From positions 1,054,001 to 1,118,000 of the forward strand of contig NZ_CP066150.1 of assembly GCF_023206395.1 (NCBI RefSeq): 64,000 bases of DNA, in the 5' to 3' direction. The position numbers and the translations under genes were made by a program. The DNA comes from Vibrio sp. ED004. Its GTDB lineage: Bacteria > Pseudomonadota > Gammaproteobacteria > Enterobacterales > Vibrionaceae. Positions 7,747-16,157 of this stretch are shown here, one piece after another. Below the pieces are notes generated by a model. The model had not been told where the DNA came from. It did no database searches and saw only the letters and a program-made list of their open reading frames with translations. Position 1 is the stretch's first letter, and the number at the start of each line of letters is the position of its first letter.

Positions 7747-8798
7747 GGCTTTGTTGCGTAATTCAATGGAACTAAATCCAGAACCTACGATCTGATCAGC
7801 TACCTCCACTCTCTCTCGTAGTCCTATGCCTAAGCCTCGTTACAAAACAACCAACTGGAAGCAATACAACCAATCACTCATTAACCGTGTTCTCTGACCT
7901 TTTGATTGATGAAGAAGCAATAAGCGGGTGGGCACAAAGCAAACAGAATAAGCGCGGGAGGCCGCGTCGGTTCAGTGATTTAGCTATCACGACAGCACTC
8001 ATGGTCAAACGAGTTTTTTCTATGCCATTGAGAGCGCTTCAAGGATTTATCGACTCGATATTTAGGCTAGCCCATGTACCGTTAAGTTGTCCGCATTACA
8101 CCTGCATCAGTCGTAGAGCCAAGCAAGTTGAGGTTTCATTTAAGACTAAAACGAGAGGAGCGATACAGCATCTAGCCATTGATGCTACTGGCCTTAAGGT
8201 TTATGGCGAAGGTGAATGGAAAGTCAAAAAACACGGTACGGATGGCAAGCGTAGAGTCTGGCGAAAGCTTCATATTGCCGTCGATACCAACACTCATGAG
8301 ATCGTTGCCGCCGAGCTAAGTTTATCGACGGTTACAGATGGAGAGGTACTCCCGAACTTACTGAAACAAACACGCCGAAGTATCCTTGAGGTGTCTGGTG
8401 ATGGCGCTTACGACACGAGAGCGTGTCACGCTGCTATTAAGATTAAGGGAGCTATTGCGCTTATTCCTCCAAGAGAAGGGGCAGCCTTCTGGGAGCGTGG
8501 TCACCCTCGAAATCTCGCCGTGGGTTGCCAGAAATTATACGGCTCAAATAAGTATTGGAAAGAGCGGTATGGATACCACAAACGTTCACTCTCAGAAACA
8601 GCGATGTATCGAGTTAAACAGTTGCTAGGAGGGAAACTGAGCTTAAGAAATTACAATGCCCAGGTGGGTGAAACTTACGCGATGATAAAAGCGTTGAACA
8701 AGCTTACTAGGTTAGGTATGCCTAAAACTTGTCGTATTGACTAAGAAACACGCGAAACGGGTTGGCTCTATATCTAAATTTAATTACGCAACAAAGCC
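7747..8798 (+). mobile_element. IS5-family (IS903-like) insertion sequence, 1052 bp
   Basis: Bounded by 17-bp perfect terminal inverted repeats (GGCTTTGTTGCGTAATT at 7747, its complement ending at 8798) with one transposase frame between them. The length is normal for IS903-type elements. The flanking 9-mers differ (TAAGAAAGA left, GTGTCGAGT right), so there is no target duplication. The left flank is the middle of a replication gene and the right flank is the 3' end of an usher gene. Confidence 0.93.
7826..8744 (+). pseudogene. IS5/IS903-type transposase, frameshifted
   Basis: A DDE transposase of the IS903 group, about 306 residues when intact. The N-terminus MPKPRYKTTNWKQYNQSLIN is in one frame from 7826 and hits a stop at 7895-7897. 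The rest (from LIDEEAISGWAQ, about 7905, to 8744) is in another frame. Compared with the family text RGSLTFWIDEEA, the DNA looks like it has lost two single G bases, one in CGTGG and one in TTTTGG, within about 20 bp. The catalytic parts are present downstream (AIDATGLK, VSGDGAYD, and the YREK-like C-terminal block). The element is therefore probably immobile without help. A sequencing error could imitate this. Confidence 0.85.
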
Positions 8799-11209
8799 GT
8801 GTCGAGTACTAATTGATATTTCCCCGGCTTTAATCCAGAGATTGCGAATATGCCGTTACGATTGGTGAAGAAGTCAATCGGCAACTGTTTTGCTTCACCA
8901 AGGTAATGCGCTACACCAGCGACAAGTGAAATAGGGTTGTTACTTTGACGATTGAATAGCTTGCCAATAACAGTTAATACAGCATCAGATCCTATCTGTA
9001 GCTGGAATCCCCGTTTATAACCAGGCTTAATCCAAAAAGCACCATCACCTAAGTCATACCCTGGTGGCAAGTTATCGACCTCGTAACCGACTACTTGGCT
9101 GTTGTAAGCAACAAGGTCAGGAACCATGGCACTTGCATCTCCTTTAAGATAAACGCGTGCGTATTCAGCATCTTTTGTTGAGTCGACAGCCACGTCATTT
9201 TTTGCGAGGCTTTCGTGCTTGCTAACAATAGCAAAGGCTTCGCGCACCGGTCTGCCGATCGTCACAGATGAACCTGCAAAAGCAAGGGCACTACTTATAG
9301 TCACGTCAGTATTGTGATTTCGTGTTTCACCACTAATGTCTTCAAGCCGCGAAGCGTGGGTCGCGTTTAATTCATAACGGTTGGCCGTGTAGTTAATACC
9401 AGCATCTATATCGGCATCCGTTTCTTCGTTAGTAATGACACTCGCAAACGCTGATATCCCCCCTGTGTTACCAATATTATTCTGATAGCTGTAATCTAAG
9501 GCGGATTCATTAAGCTCTGTGGTGTAACGACCGACAACACGAGTTTGTCGACTAAGAGGCCAACTTATGGTGACAGTAGTGCTGATATCATCGTCTTCGG
9601 TTGCGTTATGCCGATAGTTAACGCGTGCACTCCAAGTTGCGGGAGTATCAAGCAGTCCATCCGATAAACTCGGGCTAATCAGCCAATAATCGTTCTCTTT
9701 GTCTACTCCTAAGCGATAATTGAGGGTCATGGCGGCACGTAAAGACTGACCAAGGTAAATGGAGCTGAATGCAGACACATAATGAGTGGTTAAGTTGATA
9801 TCGATATCGGAAGCATCAAACCCTGAGACCCCAGTAAAATTGTTGGCCAGATATTCATAACTCACACTCAGTTGTGGGGACAGCGTGTTCGTATTGGAAA
9901 ACTCCGCATCGAACGCAAATTTGTAAGCGTCGCCAGTTCCAAAGGTAGGGTGTTCGCTACGAGAGGCAGTGAGTTCAGTGACGCCCCATGGAGAAGCGAA
10001 TAACGCGGTGGCACCATATTGATAAAGATCTTCACGGGTTTGAAGGTTCGTGCCCAACGTTAACCAAGGGCTAATACCCACATCGATATAACCATGGAGA
10101 ATACGCTCGTCGGTTAGGTACTCTAGTTGTCCATTTTGTAATTCAGAAGGCGCTCCATACATGATGCTATATTCAAACTCACCGCTATTGAGCAAATCGT
10201 TACCGGTTGCAATAGAAAACTCGATGCGTTCTTCATTACCTGAGCGGTCGGTGATGACGAGTACAATATCATTGCTGCCTTGCGCCAGGGGTATATCACT
10301 AAGGTTATAGCTACCAGCGCCTAGGGTTAATCTTTGGACAGCAATCCCATCTATATAGACATCGACATTTGAGGCCCTTTGAAGTGTGAATGATTGATTG
10401 GCTCGTGGTCGCGCATTTCTGGTTGGAATTAGCGTGAAATCTCGAGTTAAGCCAATACCAAGTATGTCGGTGCTGTCCTGAAAAGATTGACCACTGTTGT
10501 ACATATCGCCGAACACAAATCGTGTGCCTTGTTCTGCAAAATCAATATTAAGACGAGATCCTTCTCTTACGTATCGTGAATCTTGTGATGAGCTGTTTTC
10601 TAAATAAGATTCATACTCAAAGTTTAGAAAACCAATGTTAAGTGCTGAGTCAAACTGACTGCGATAGAGGTCCTGCCTTGACGAATTTTGATCGACATAT
10701 TGGCTCTCATTGGCCGAAAGGGCAAAGTTAACGTATCCGCTAAACAAACTTGGCTCAGCATAGTTATAAAAATCATCTGCGCCGTTCATAGACAGTTGCT
10801 GGGTTAAGCTAAATTCAGGCGGTACCGTCACGATGCATTCTAATGAAGAGAAATCGAAACTCAGACCTAATCCTACGCTCTCAAAATGGTACTGAGACAG
10901 CATCTCATCGTCTGTCGTGTCATTGAGTTTCCCAATACCTTCTTGAGTTACGACGGACGAAAGGAGAGAAAGCGTACTTTCCTTCGGTAACAAGATTTCA
11001 TTGTTTGCGGTAATGATAATGTCCGCTTCGCCAAGTATGGTGTCACTTATCCTTAACAAAGAGGTAAGTTGAATATCGCGTCCAGTGGGGTTCAAGACCA
11101 TTTCTTGACCCCAAGCAGCAGGGCTTAAGGCAGCACAATAAAAAAGTACTAATACCAAGACATACAAAACTTGCCATATGTTGTGATAGGTTTCAGTCTT
11201 CATGCCCAT
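8780..11209 (-). CDS. Outer membrane usher of an archaic chaperone-usher pilus, C-terminus truncated by IS
   Basis: An outer membrane usher that assembles and exports pilus subunits, 809 residues as it stands. Visible features are an N-terminal signal segment (VLYVLVLVLFYCAALSPAAWG), a long beta-barrel region rich in alternating polar and aromatic residues, and a plug-type segment (NVDVYIDGIAVQRLTLGAGS). A C-terminal carboxypeptidase-like domain follows (GIFAISGLKPGKYQL). The last residues before the stop (ALLRN) are encoded by the IS inverted repeat, so the native C-terminus is lost, probably by some tens of residues. It overlaps the upstream chaperone gene by 17 bases, which implies translational coupling. 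Secretion function is doubtful. Confidence 0.88.
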   Translation of the reverse strand: MGMKTETYHNIWQVLYVLVLVLFYCAALSPAAWGQEMVLNPTGRDIQLTSLLRISDTILGEADIIITANNEILLPKESTLSLLSSVVTQEGIGKLNDTTDDEMLSQYHFESVGLGLSFDFSSLECIVTVPPEFSLTQQLSMNGADDFYNYAEPSLFSGYVNFALSANESQYVDQNSSRQDLYRSQFDSALNIGFLNFEYESYLENSSSQDSRYVREGSRLNIDFAEQGTRFVFGDMYNSGQSFQDSTDILGIGLTRDFTLIPTRNARPRANQSFTLQRASNVDVYIDGIAVQRLTLGAGSYNLSDIPLAQGSNDIVLVITDRSGNEERIEFSIATGNDLLNSGEFEYSIMYGAPSELQNGQLEYLTDERILHGYIDVGISPWLTLGTNLQTREDLYQYGATALFASPWGVTELTASRSEHPTFGTGDAYKFAFDAEFSNTNTLSPQLSVSYEYLANNFTGVSGFDASDIDINLTTHYVSAFSSIYLGQSLRAAMTLNYRLGVDKENDYWLISPSLSDGLLDTPATWSARVNYRHNATEDDDISTTVTISWPLSRQTRVVGRYTTELNESALDYSYQNNIGNTGGISAFASVITNEETDADIDAGINYTANRYELNATHASRLEDISGETRNHNTDVTISSALAFAGSSVTIGRPVREAFAIVSKHESLAKNDVAVDSTKDAEYARVYLKGDASAMVPDLVAYNSQVVGYEVDNLPPGYDLGDGAFWIKPGYKRGFQLQIGSDAVLTVIGKLFNRQSNNPISLVAGVAHYLGEAKQLPIDFFTNRNGIFAISGLKPGKYQLVLDTALLRN

Positions 11210-11879
11210 TGTAAGTGCCCACTGGTAAATAATTTAAAGAAGAAGGCAAAGTAATAATGGAGCGTGGTGGAATAAACTGCTCACCTAAAGCCTCATGTAC
11301 TTTTTGGCTCAGAGATTCGAGCCCCGAAAAATGAAGTAACGATGTATAGGTAAATCGTGACCCAGAATTAGTGAGTGTTAGTTTGCCTTGTTCATCTATG
11401 TGTAATTTCACGTCAGGCTCTAAAGAGGATGAGTGAATGTGCAGCAACGCATTGTAGTGAACTTGTAAATTGATACCGGTTGTTAAACCGATGGGTTTGT
11501 CTATTCTCGCGTTGTTTTGGCCAATATTCACGGTACTGAAGCGAACGAAGTAACTCTGGGAGGTTTCGAGCGATCGGTTTCCCAACCACTGTATACGGAA
11601 TACCTGGCGTGCTCCGGGTTCCAACATTGCGGCTGGTGGAAACACAAACATCTCTTCACTCGATAGATCAGATGTCTCGAACGTACCATCAGATGAGAAG
11701 TTCAATCGACGAACGTTAGCTTCAAGCGGGAGAGCTTGTGTTGAGTTGTTAGTTACAACTAGTTGCGACGTCGCCCTGTGATCGGTGTTGAGCTCGATGA
11801 CGGTTGGAAACAGTGTTATGCCAAACGTTTGTGCACACAGAAGCCAATAAATGAGCCCACCCAAGATATAGTGTCTCAT
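11193..11879 (-). CDS. Second periplasmic pilus chaperone
   Basis: A 228-residue PapD-like chaperone. It has a signal peptide (MRHYILGGLIYWLLCAQTFG) and two Ig-like domains. The N-terminal strands ITLFPTVIELN and SQLVVTNNST and the G1-type strand block AAMLEPGARQVFRIQWLG correspond to the subunit-binding edge of the fold. It starts 2 bases after the first chaperone's stop and overlaps the usher start. A second, divergent chaperone in the same operon may serve a different subunit. Fold assignment is sure; subunit specificity is unknown. Confidence 0.85.
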   Translation of the reverse strand: MRHYILGGLIYWLLCAQTFGITLFPTVIELNTDHRATSQLVVTNNSTQALPLEANVRRLNFSSDGTFETSDLSSEEMFVFPPAAMLEPGARQVFRIQWLGNRSLETSQSYFVRFSTVNIGQNNARIDKPIGLTTGINLQVHYNALLHIHSSSLEPDVKLHIDEQGKLTLTNSGSRFTYTSLLHFSGLESLSQKVHEALGEQFIPPRSIITLPSSLNYLPVGTYNGHED

Positions 11880-11881
11880 TG

Positions 11882-12607
11882 CTATTGATCCTGCTCTATT
11901 TCAATCGCTAGCGTGTCTACATTGTAATTCTCAAGTGGCTGCATTTCGAAAAAACGAGTGGAGTAGGGAAGCACTAAAGTCCCCGGAATACGTTTAGCGA
12001 TTTCTACGCCTTTTAAATAGGTTGAATTTTTACCATCAGATATCTTCCATGTTGTATTGGTTAATCGACCATAACTATTACCACTGTTAAGTACTTCAAG
12101 AACCCATTTGTTCTTTTTGTCATTTTGTTCGATGCTTTTAATTTCTAGCTGAGAAGCCGTGTTCTGAGGTCGCACGTTGATAAGCGTATTAAACTGAAGC
12201 AAAAGACTTACTTGCCCTTGGTTGCTGCTCGCTCTTTGAACTTTTACTTGTTTAACAGCAATGCGATACGCTTTAGATTCTCTGATGGAAGGATCGCCCA
12301 AATAGCGCACCATAATGGATTGCGATCGTCCAGGTTCTATTATTGCGGTCACCGGTATCACTAATAGCTCGTCATCTGCAGGCGTCGTGGTCTCTTTCCC
12401 ATATTCGTTCATGGTCATAAATACTGGAGACAATTCAACCGTGAGTGGTTCGGTTGAAGAGTTTTCAACCCTCATGGTCATTTGAGCTCTTTTTCCAAGC
12501 GGTGTCATTTCCATAGACATCGGTTCGACTTTGAACGCATGAGCGGACAGACAAGTGAATGACAATAGGAAAAGAACGACCCATTTATGCATGATCCATT
12601 TATACAT
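11882..12607 (-). CDS. Periplasmic pilus chaperone (archaic type)
   Basis: A PapD-like chaperone of about 241 residues that would donate a strand to pilin subunits in the periplasm. A signal peptide (VVLFLLSFTCLSAHA) is followed by FKVEPMSMEMTPLGKRAQM and RVENSSTEPLTVELSP. The second block AIIEPGRSQSIMVRYLGDP is the conserved G1-strand/Arg region of archaic chaperones. The start at 12607 is chosen because GGAG lies 9 bases upstream; the frame is open to 12622. It is followed directly by the second chaperone and the usher, and preceded by a hexanucleotide repeat and a hairpin. Confidence 0.88.
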   Translation of the reverse strand: MYKWIMHKWVVLFLLSFTCLSAHAFKVEPMSMEMTPLGKRAQMTMRVENSSTEPLTVELSPVFMTMNEYGKETTTPADDELLVIPVTAIIEPGRSQSIMVRYLGDPSIRESKAYRIAVKQVKVQRASSNQGQVSLLLQFNTLINVRPQNTASQLEIKSIEQNDKKNKWVLEVLNSGNSYGRLTNTTWKISDGKNSTYLKGVEIAKRIPGTLVLPYSTRFFEMQPLENYNVDTLAIEIEQDQ

Positions 12608-12637
12608 AGCGAAGAGCTCCAAATTAAACTTATGTCG

Positions 12638-12663
12638 TTGAGATTGAGATTGAGATTGAGATT
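12638..12663. repeat. Tandem hexanucleotide repeat (TTGAGA)4
   Basis: Four perfect copies of TTGAGA plus two bases, in the short gap between the pilin and chaperone genes and about 30 bases from the chaperone start. Such simple repeats can change copy number by slippage and alter spacing in the leader. Confidence 0.9.
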
Positions 12664-12695
12664 AAGTCGGAGGCCAAATAATAGCCCCCGACTTA
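12663..12695 (-). promoter_or_regulatory. Intercistronic hairpin after the pilin gene
   Basis: A stem of about 12 bp with one mismatch (TAAGTCGGAGGC / GCCCCCGACTTA) around a 9-nt loop, 8 bases after the pilin stop codon. No T-run follows on the minus strand, so it looks less like a full terminator. It is more like an mRNA-stabilising or partially terminating element that keeps pilin mRNA above chaperone/usher levels. Confidence 0.6.
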
Positions 12696-12702
12696 TTAAC
12701 CT

Positions 12703-13200
12703 CTAATTTGAGGTGATATTTACGGTTAATGTATCTGAGTAGCCACCTGCCCATGGGGAGGTTTCAGTAGTCACAATATCAATAGATGCGGCAACACCTG
12801 TCGCTAATGCTCCAGAACCGCCATAAGAATTACTGACTGAAACATCATTTAGACCTGGGCCCCCTGGCGCATTAAGCGTGAAAGGAGCTAAGCCTGAAGG
12901 ATTAAATGTTGCATCGTATGTAAGAGCGTAGTCTTCGCTATCATCTGACTCTAGACCACCTTCAGCACTTGTCAGTGTCACAGTTGCACCATCGACGTCA
13001 TTACACTTCATGTTAAGACCACTAACAGAAAGGTTTTGAATTTGAGATACGTTACCAAAGTCCATCAGTTGCGTTGAAAGACCAGTAACCTCACATACAG
13101 GTGAAACAAATCCAACTAACTGGACATCACCTGGAGCGGCTTGGACTTGAGCACCAAAAATAGCTGTGACTGTTGCTGCGTAGAGTGTTAGCTTTTTCAT
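12703..13200 (-). CDS. Csu/spore-coat-U-type pilin subunit (likely major)
   Basis: 165 residues with a signal peptide (MKKLTLYAATVTAIFGAQVQA) and a single pilin domain. Cys35 and Cys63 (VCEVTG ... MKCND) can form the conserved disulfide. The C-terminal strand YSDTLTVNITSN is the typical end of archaic pilins and spore-coat-U-domain proteins. Its strong Shine-Dalgarno (AAAGGAATTTCT) and the hairpin after it fit a highly expressed major subunit. Subunit fold is sure; the major-subunit role is inferred. Confidence 0.82.
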   Translation of the reverse strand: MKKLTLYAATVTAIFGAQVQAAPGDVQLVGFVSPVCEVTGLSTQLMDFGNVSQIQNLSVSGLNMKCNDVDGATVTLTSAEGGLESDDSEDYALTYDATFNPSGLAPFTLNAPGGPGLNDVSVSNSYGGSGALATGVAASIDIVTTETSPWAGGYSDTLTVNITSN

Positions 13201-13277
13201 TAGAAATTCCTTTATCTTAAATGATTGGCTCGAATACTGCTGAGCGTATGTTGTTCTGCAGATACATTGCAGAGTTT

Positions 13278-13787
13278 TTACTTTGTCACGCTATGAATCG
13301 AAGGGTAAACTTCGATCTCAATAACGTCTTGATAATAACCTGCGAAACGCAAGCGATTTTCGAGTGCTACCTTTAGGCTCCCATGTTGAGAGAAAGGAAT
13401 AACACCAGAACTGTTGATCATTACCGGTGAAGTAAGTTGGCTGCTGTGTCTACTTTCATAAAGACGAATTTCGTCTATTTGTAATGACAAATTGTAACTC
13501 TCAATAATATCAACCCCTTGATGTTGATATTTTAATCCGCCATGTTTTGAGTTGATCGTTATACCCAATGGACGGTTACAATAAAGATTAAAAGGCAACG
13601 ATTGCACATCACGGTGTTCCGTAAAATTCATAACGTTGCCAGAAAAGAAATTTATTTCGCATCGATCTTTGATCTGACCACTAATTCCTAACGTTAAGTT
13701 GTTAGCGCTGACATGGAATGAAAGTGACAGGCTAAAAATAAACGTGGATACGATGAAGTTATGAAGAATCAAAAATACTCTAATCAT
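13278..13787 (-). CDS. Minor pilin-like subunit
   Basis: 169 residues from the ATG at 13787, which has AGAGGTG 6 bases upstream; the frame is open to 13802. A signal peptide (VFLILHNFIVSTFIFSLSLS...) is followed by a pilin-like domain with two cysteines (DRCEINF and NLYCNRPLG). Its final strand (FAGYYQDVIEIEVYP) matches the YxDxxxxxV pattern of archaic pilins. It is the first gene of the pilus operon. A minor subunit or initiator is likely, but its place in the fibre cannot be told. Confidence 0.72.
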   Translation of the reverse strand: MIRVFLILHNFIVSTFIFSLSLSFHVSANNLTLGISGQIKDRCEINFFSGNVMNFTEHRDVQSLPFNLYCNRPLGITINSKHGGLKYQHQGVDIIESYNLSLQIDEIRLYESRHSSQLTSPVMINSSGVIPFSQHGSLKVALENRLRFAGYYQDVIEIEVYPSIHSVTK

Positions 13788-14760
13788 AATTTCACCTCTC
13801 ACTGATTGAATGTAACTTGTTGCTTAACTGTGAAAACTATAAGAGCTTCAAAAAAAAGTGAAGTAGTAAAAAAAGTTGATTATTAATGAGAAGTATGAAA
13901 ATTAGTATGATTTTATCTCTAGAAGATAAGGCCTAAAATTTAGATAGTAATTTATATTCAATTAGATACATAGATTTCATCCAGGTGACAGGTCGGCGAA
14001 GAATTTTGATTGGATTGATAAACCGAGTGTTATGGTCTACGCGTAGGGTCTTATATAGATTGAGGGAGCGTTAGTCTCGTTACTAATGCCTTAAAAAATA
14101 TAAGTGGGTCGAATCTGAGATGATAAAAATCGAATCTAGACAGTATGAAATGTGGTCAAAAAACACATGACAATTAGCAAAAAAATAATGTTTTTTTGCA
14201 ATGAAATGAGTTAATTAAACTTGATCAAGCGTAACGTGCATTACTACTAATTATAATTTCTAGTGCGGGTAATATTAGCGAAAAACTGTTGTTAAACTTT
14301 GATTATTTTATTCTTTATTTATGAATTAATTTTTGCTAATTGATGTGGCCTGAATTTAAAGAAATTACTAAACTTAAATATTAAACTAATTCTACAAGCT
14401 CTCTTCATCGGGCCAAAACAAGAGAGTGTTACGTTACATCAATCGATGTGTTTTCTTGAATATTAATCTTAGTTACGACAGTTTTACCATGGTGTGTTGG
14501 TGAGTGATTTTCCAGATTTGTTGTGTAAACCAATTAAGCGACAAGAAGAAGCTTCGATATAGTCACCACAAGTCTTAAACTCATGCTTAAGCCTCATTAC
14601 ATAACAAAGTCGTTTGGATGTAAGAACCAATTGCTACCTATGTAGACAAGCGCCGTTTTATCGCTAAGCCTTCCATTACTGCGAAGTTACGAAAATAGTA
14701 GAAAGTAACGCGAACATAGTTGGGTTGATTGATGAGTTAGGCCAATAGGGTAGAGAGCTA
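13788..14760. other. Gene-poor 1 kb between the pilus operon and the ToxR/S-like pair
   Basis: Very AT-rich, with no ORF above 60 codons. It must contain the pilus operon promoter. Around 14582-14632 the text ATGCTTAAGCCTCATTACAT resembles the first bases of the IS transposase at 7826, so a decayed IS end may lie here. No clear terminator or RNA gene was recognised. Confidence 0.5.
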
Positions 14761-15255
14761 TTACTCTCGACGCTTAAGAATAACCCCCATTTTCTCTCCG
14801 AACGCGAGGGTCAAATACATGAAGGTTTCATCATCATCGATTGCCCATGACTTACCTGAGACTAGGCTACCTGTTTGTGGTAACTGGCGGTTCAAATAGG
14901 CTTCAAGTGCTTCTTTGTTAGTGTAATTTAATTCGGTTAACGAGAAGGTGATCTTTGAGTCGACCCGCCCTTGAACTTGTATGTTACTGGTGACGCTGGT
15001 TTGAAAAGGCGCAGCAGTGCTAGATTTTGGTTCGAACGTGGTAATTAACCGCGCACTCTCAGATTCGGGGCCATCTATGATGAGTTGAGTGCTGATGTTT
15101 AGTGAGCGCTCGCCATAGTTAACAGTTGTGTGACCGCTCCAAAAACCAGTAAATGGTTTAGTTGGTGTGTAGTTCAGCTGGAATAGCAGATAGCCCAGCA
15201 CAACACATATCGCCCAGATGGAGAGCACTTTATAATGCTTGGATTCTAATTGCAT
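14761..15255 (-). CDS. ToxS/VtrC-like periplasmic partner of the adjacent ToxR-like regulator
   Basis: About 164 residues: a short cytoplasmic tail, one membrane helix (VLSIWAICVVLGYLLFQL) and a periplasmic beta-rich domain (FTGFWSGHTTVNYGERSLNIS...). This is the architecture of ToxS, TcpH and VtrC, which bind and stabilise the periplasmic part of their regulator. The start at 15255 overlaps the regulator's last codons by 10 bases; a start at 15282 is possible. Sequence resemblance to ToxS is weak, so the call rests mainly on topology and gene order. Confidence 0.6.
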   Translation of the reverse strand: MQLESKHYKVLSIWAICVVLGYLLFQLNYTPTKPFTGFWSGHTTVNYGERSLNISTQLIIDGPESESARLITTFEPKSSTAAPFQTSVTSNIQVQGRVDSKITFSLTELNYTNKEALEAYLNRQLPQTGSLVSGKSWAIDDDETFMYLTLAFGEKMGVILKRRE

Positions 15256-15977
15256 AACGTAACTTGCTCTTGATAAGCACAATGAACGGTTTCTTCATCG
15301 TCTTTTAAATAGATCGCCACAACTTGTTGATTGTTGTCGATAACCACTGTTGGTGTTTGGGATAATGTGTCTATGTGTTGGGCTTCTGCTTCGACCACTG
15401 AAACATGTTCTAGATAACGTGCCGATGGAGCGAACCAAGAACCCACTCCATAACCAATGACTACCGCTAATAAACAGCCTATCACGGTCGCAGCGCCAAA
15501 ACGTTGTAGGCGACTCTCATCTTGAGGTCGAATATTGATGTCACTTAATCGATTGAGTTCTTCAACGTTAACGTCAACAGGGTCAAAATCGCCGTGCTCA
15601 AATGCTAAGTATTTTGCTGGAATCTCTGGGGAAGAATGTGGGTTTTCCTCTACTAACTTTGGTGCTATCGCAAGTAAGTAACCCTGCTTTGGAATAGTGC
15701 GAATAAGTGAGCGTTGATCGTCACCCATAGCTTTTCTCAATCGTTTAGCCAATTGATTTATTGTCGCATCCGTCGCATAGGTGTTTTCATACAGCTCTTG
15801 CACGATGTTTTCACGAGATAGAACGTCAGGAACCCGTTTGATCAAGGCATTTAGCAAAGCCGATTCTTTTGCTCTTAATCGAGTGAGGGTATTGTCTTTA
15901 GACAATACCCCTGATGTTGATGAATATAAGTATTCGCCAATCAGGTAAACAGGCGGTTCTAAAGTGAGTTTGGTCAT
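15246..15977 (-). CDS. ToxR-like membrane-bound winged-helix regulator
   Basis: 243 residues. The OmpR-type winged-helix DNA-binding domain lies at about 10-105, with TRLRAKESALLNALIK, ENIVQELY, DATINQLAKRLRKAMGDD and LIRTIPKQGYLL as in ToxR, TcpP and CadC. A linker and one membrane helix (about 161-182) follow. The small periplasmic domain ends with two cysteines (C233, C242) that could form a redox-sensitive disulfide. It is the first gene of a two-gene unit with the ToxS-like protein and lies 1.4 kb upstream of the pilus operon on the same strand. Regulator class is sure; the target genes and signal are not known. Confidence 0.88.
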   Translation of the reverse strand: MTKLTLEPPVYLIGEYLYSSTSGVLSKDNTLTRLRAKESALLNALIKRVPDVLSRENIVQELYENTYATDATINQLAKRLRKAMGDDQRSLIRTIPKQGYLLAIAPKLVEENPHSSPEIPAKYLAFEHGDFDPVDVNVEELNRLSDINIRPQDESRLQRFGAATVIGCLLAVVIGYGVGSWFAPSARYLEHVSVVEAEAQHIDTLSQTPTVVIDNNQQVVAIYLKDDEETVHCAYQEQVTLCN

Positions 15978-16157
15978 AGGTAAATAGCTGAATTGAAACT
16001 GATTTTATTATTACATTTTAGTCATAATATCGTCATCAAATTTGGGTGTTTTGAGGGTGAAACTGTGTCCGTGGCCGAGGTTCTGAAAACCTGATGAGAT
16101 TGTAGGTGAAAATGAGATGAGAAGTAAGCCACGAACCTTATGGAACGTGGCCTAGAG

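Noticed and set aside
7826..7910. Programmed ribosomal frameshift in the transposase
   Set aside because: Some IS5 groups use frameshifting, but the alignment needs two separate base losses and no slippery heptamer plus structure was seen, so decay is simpler.
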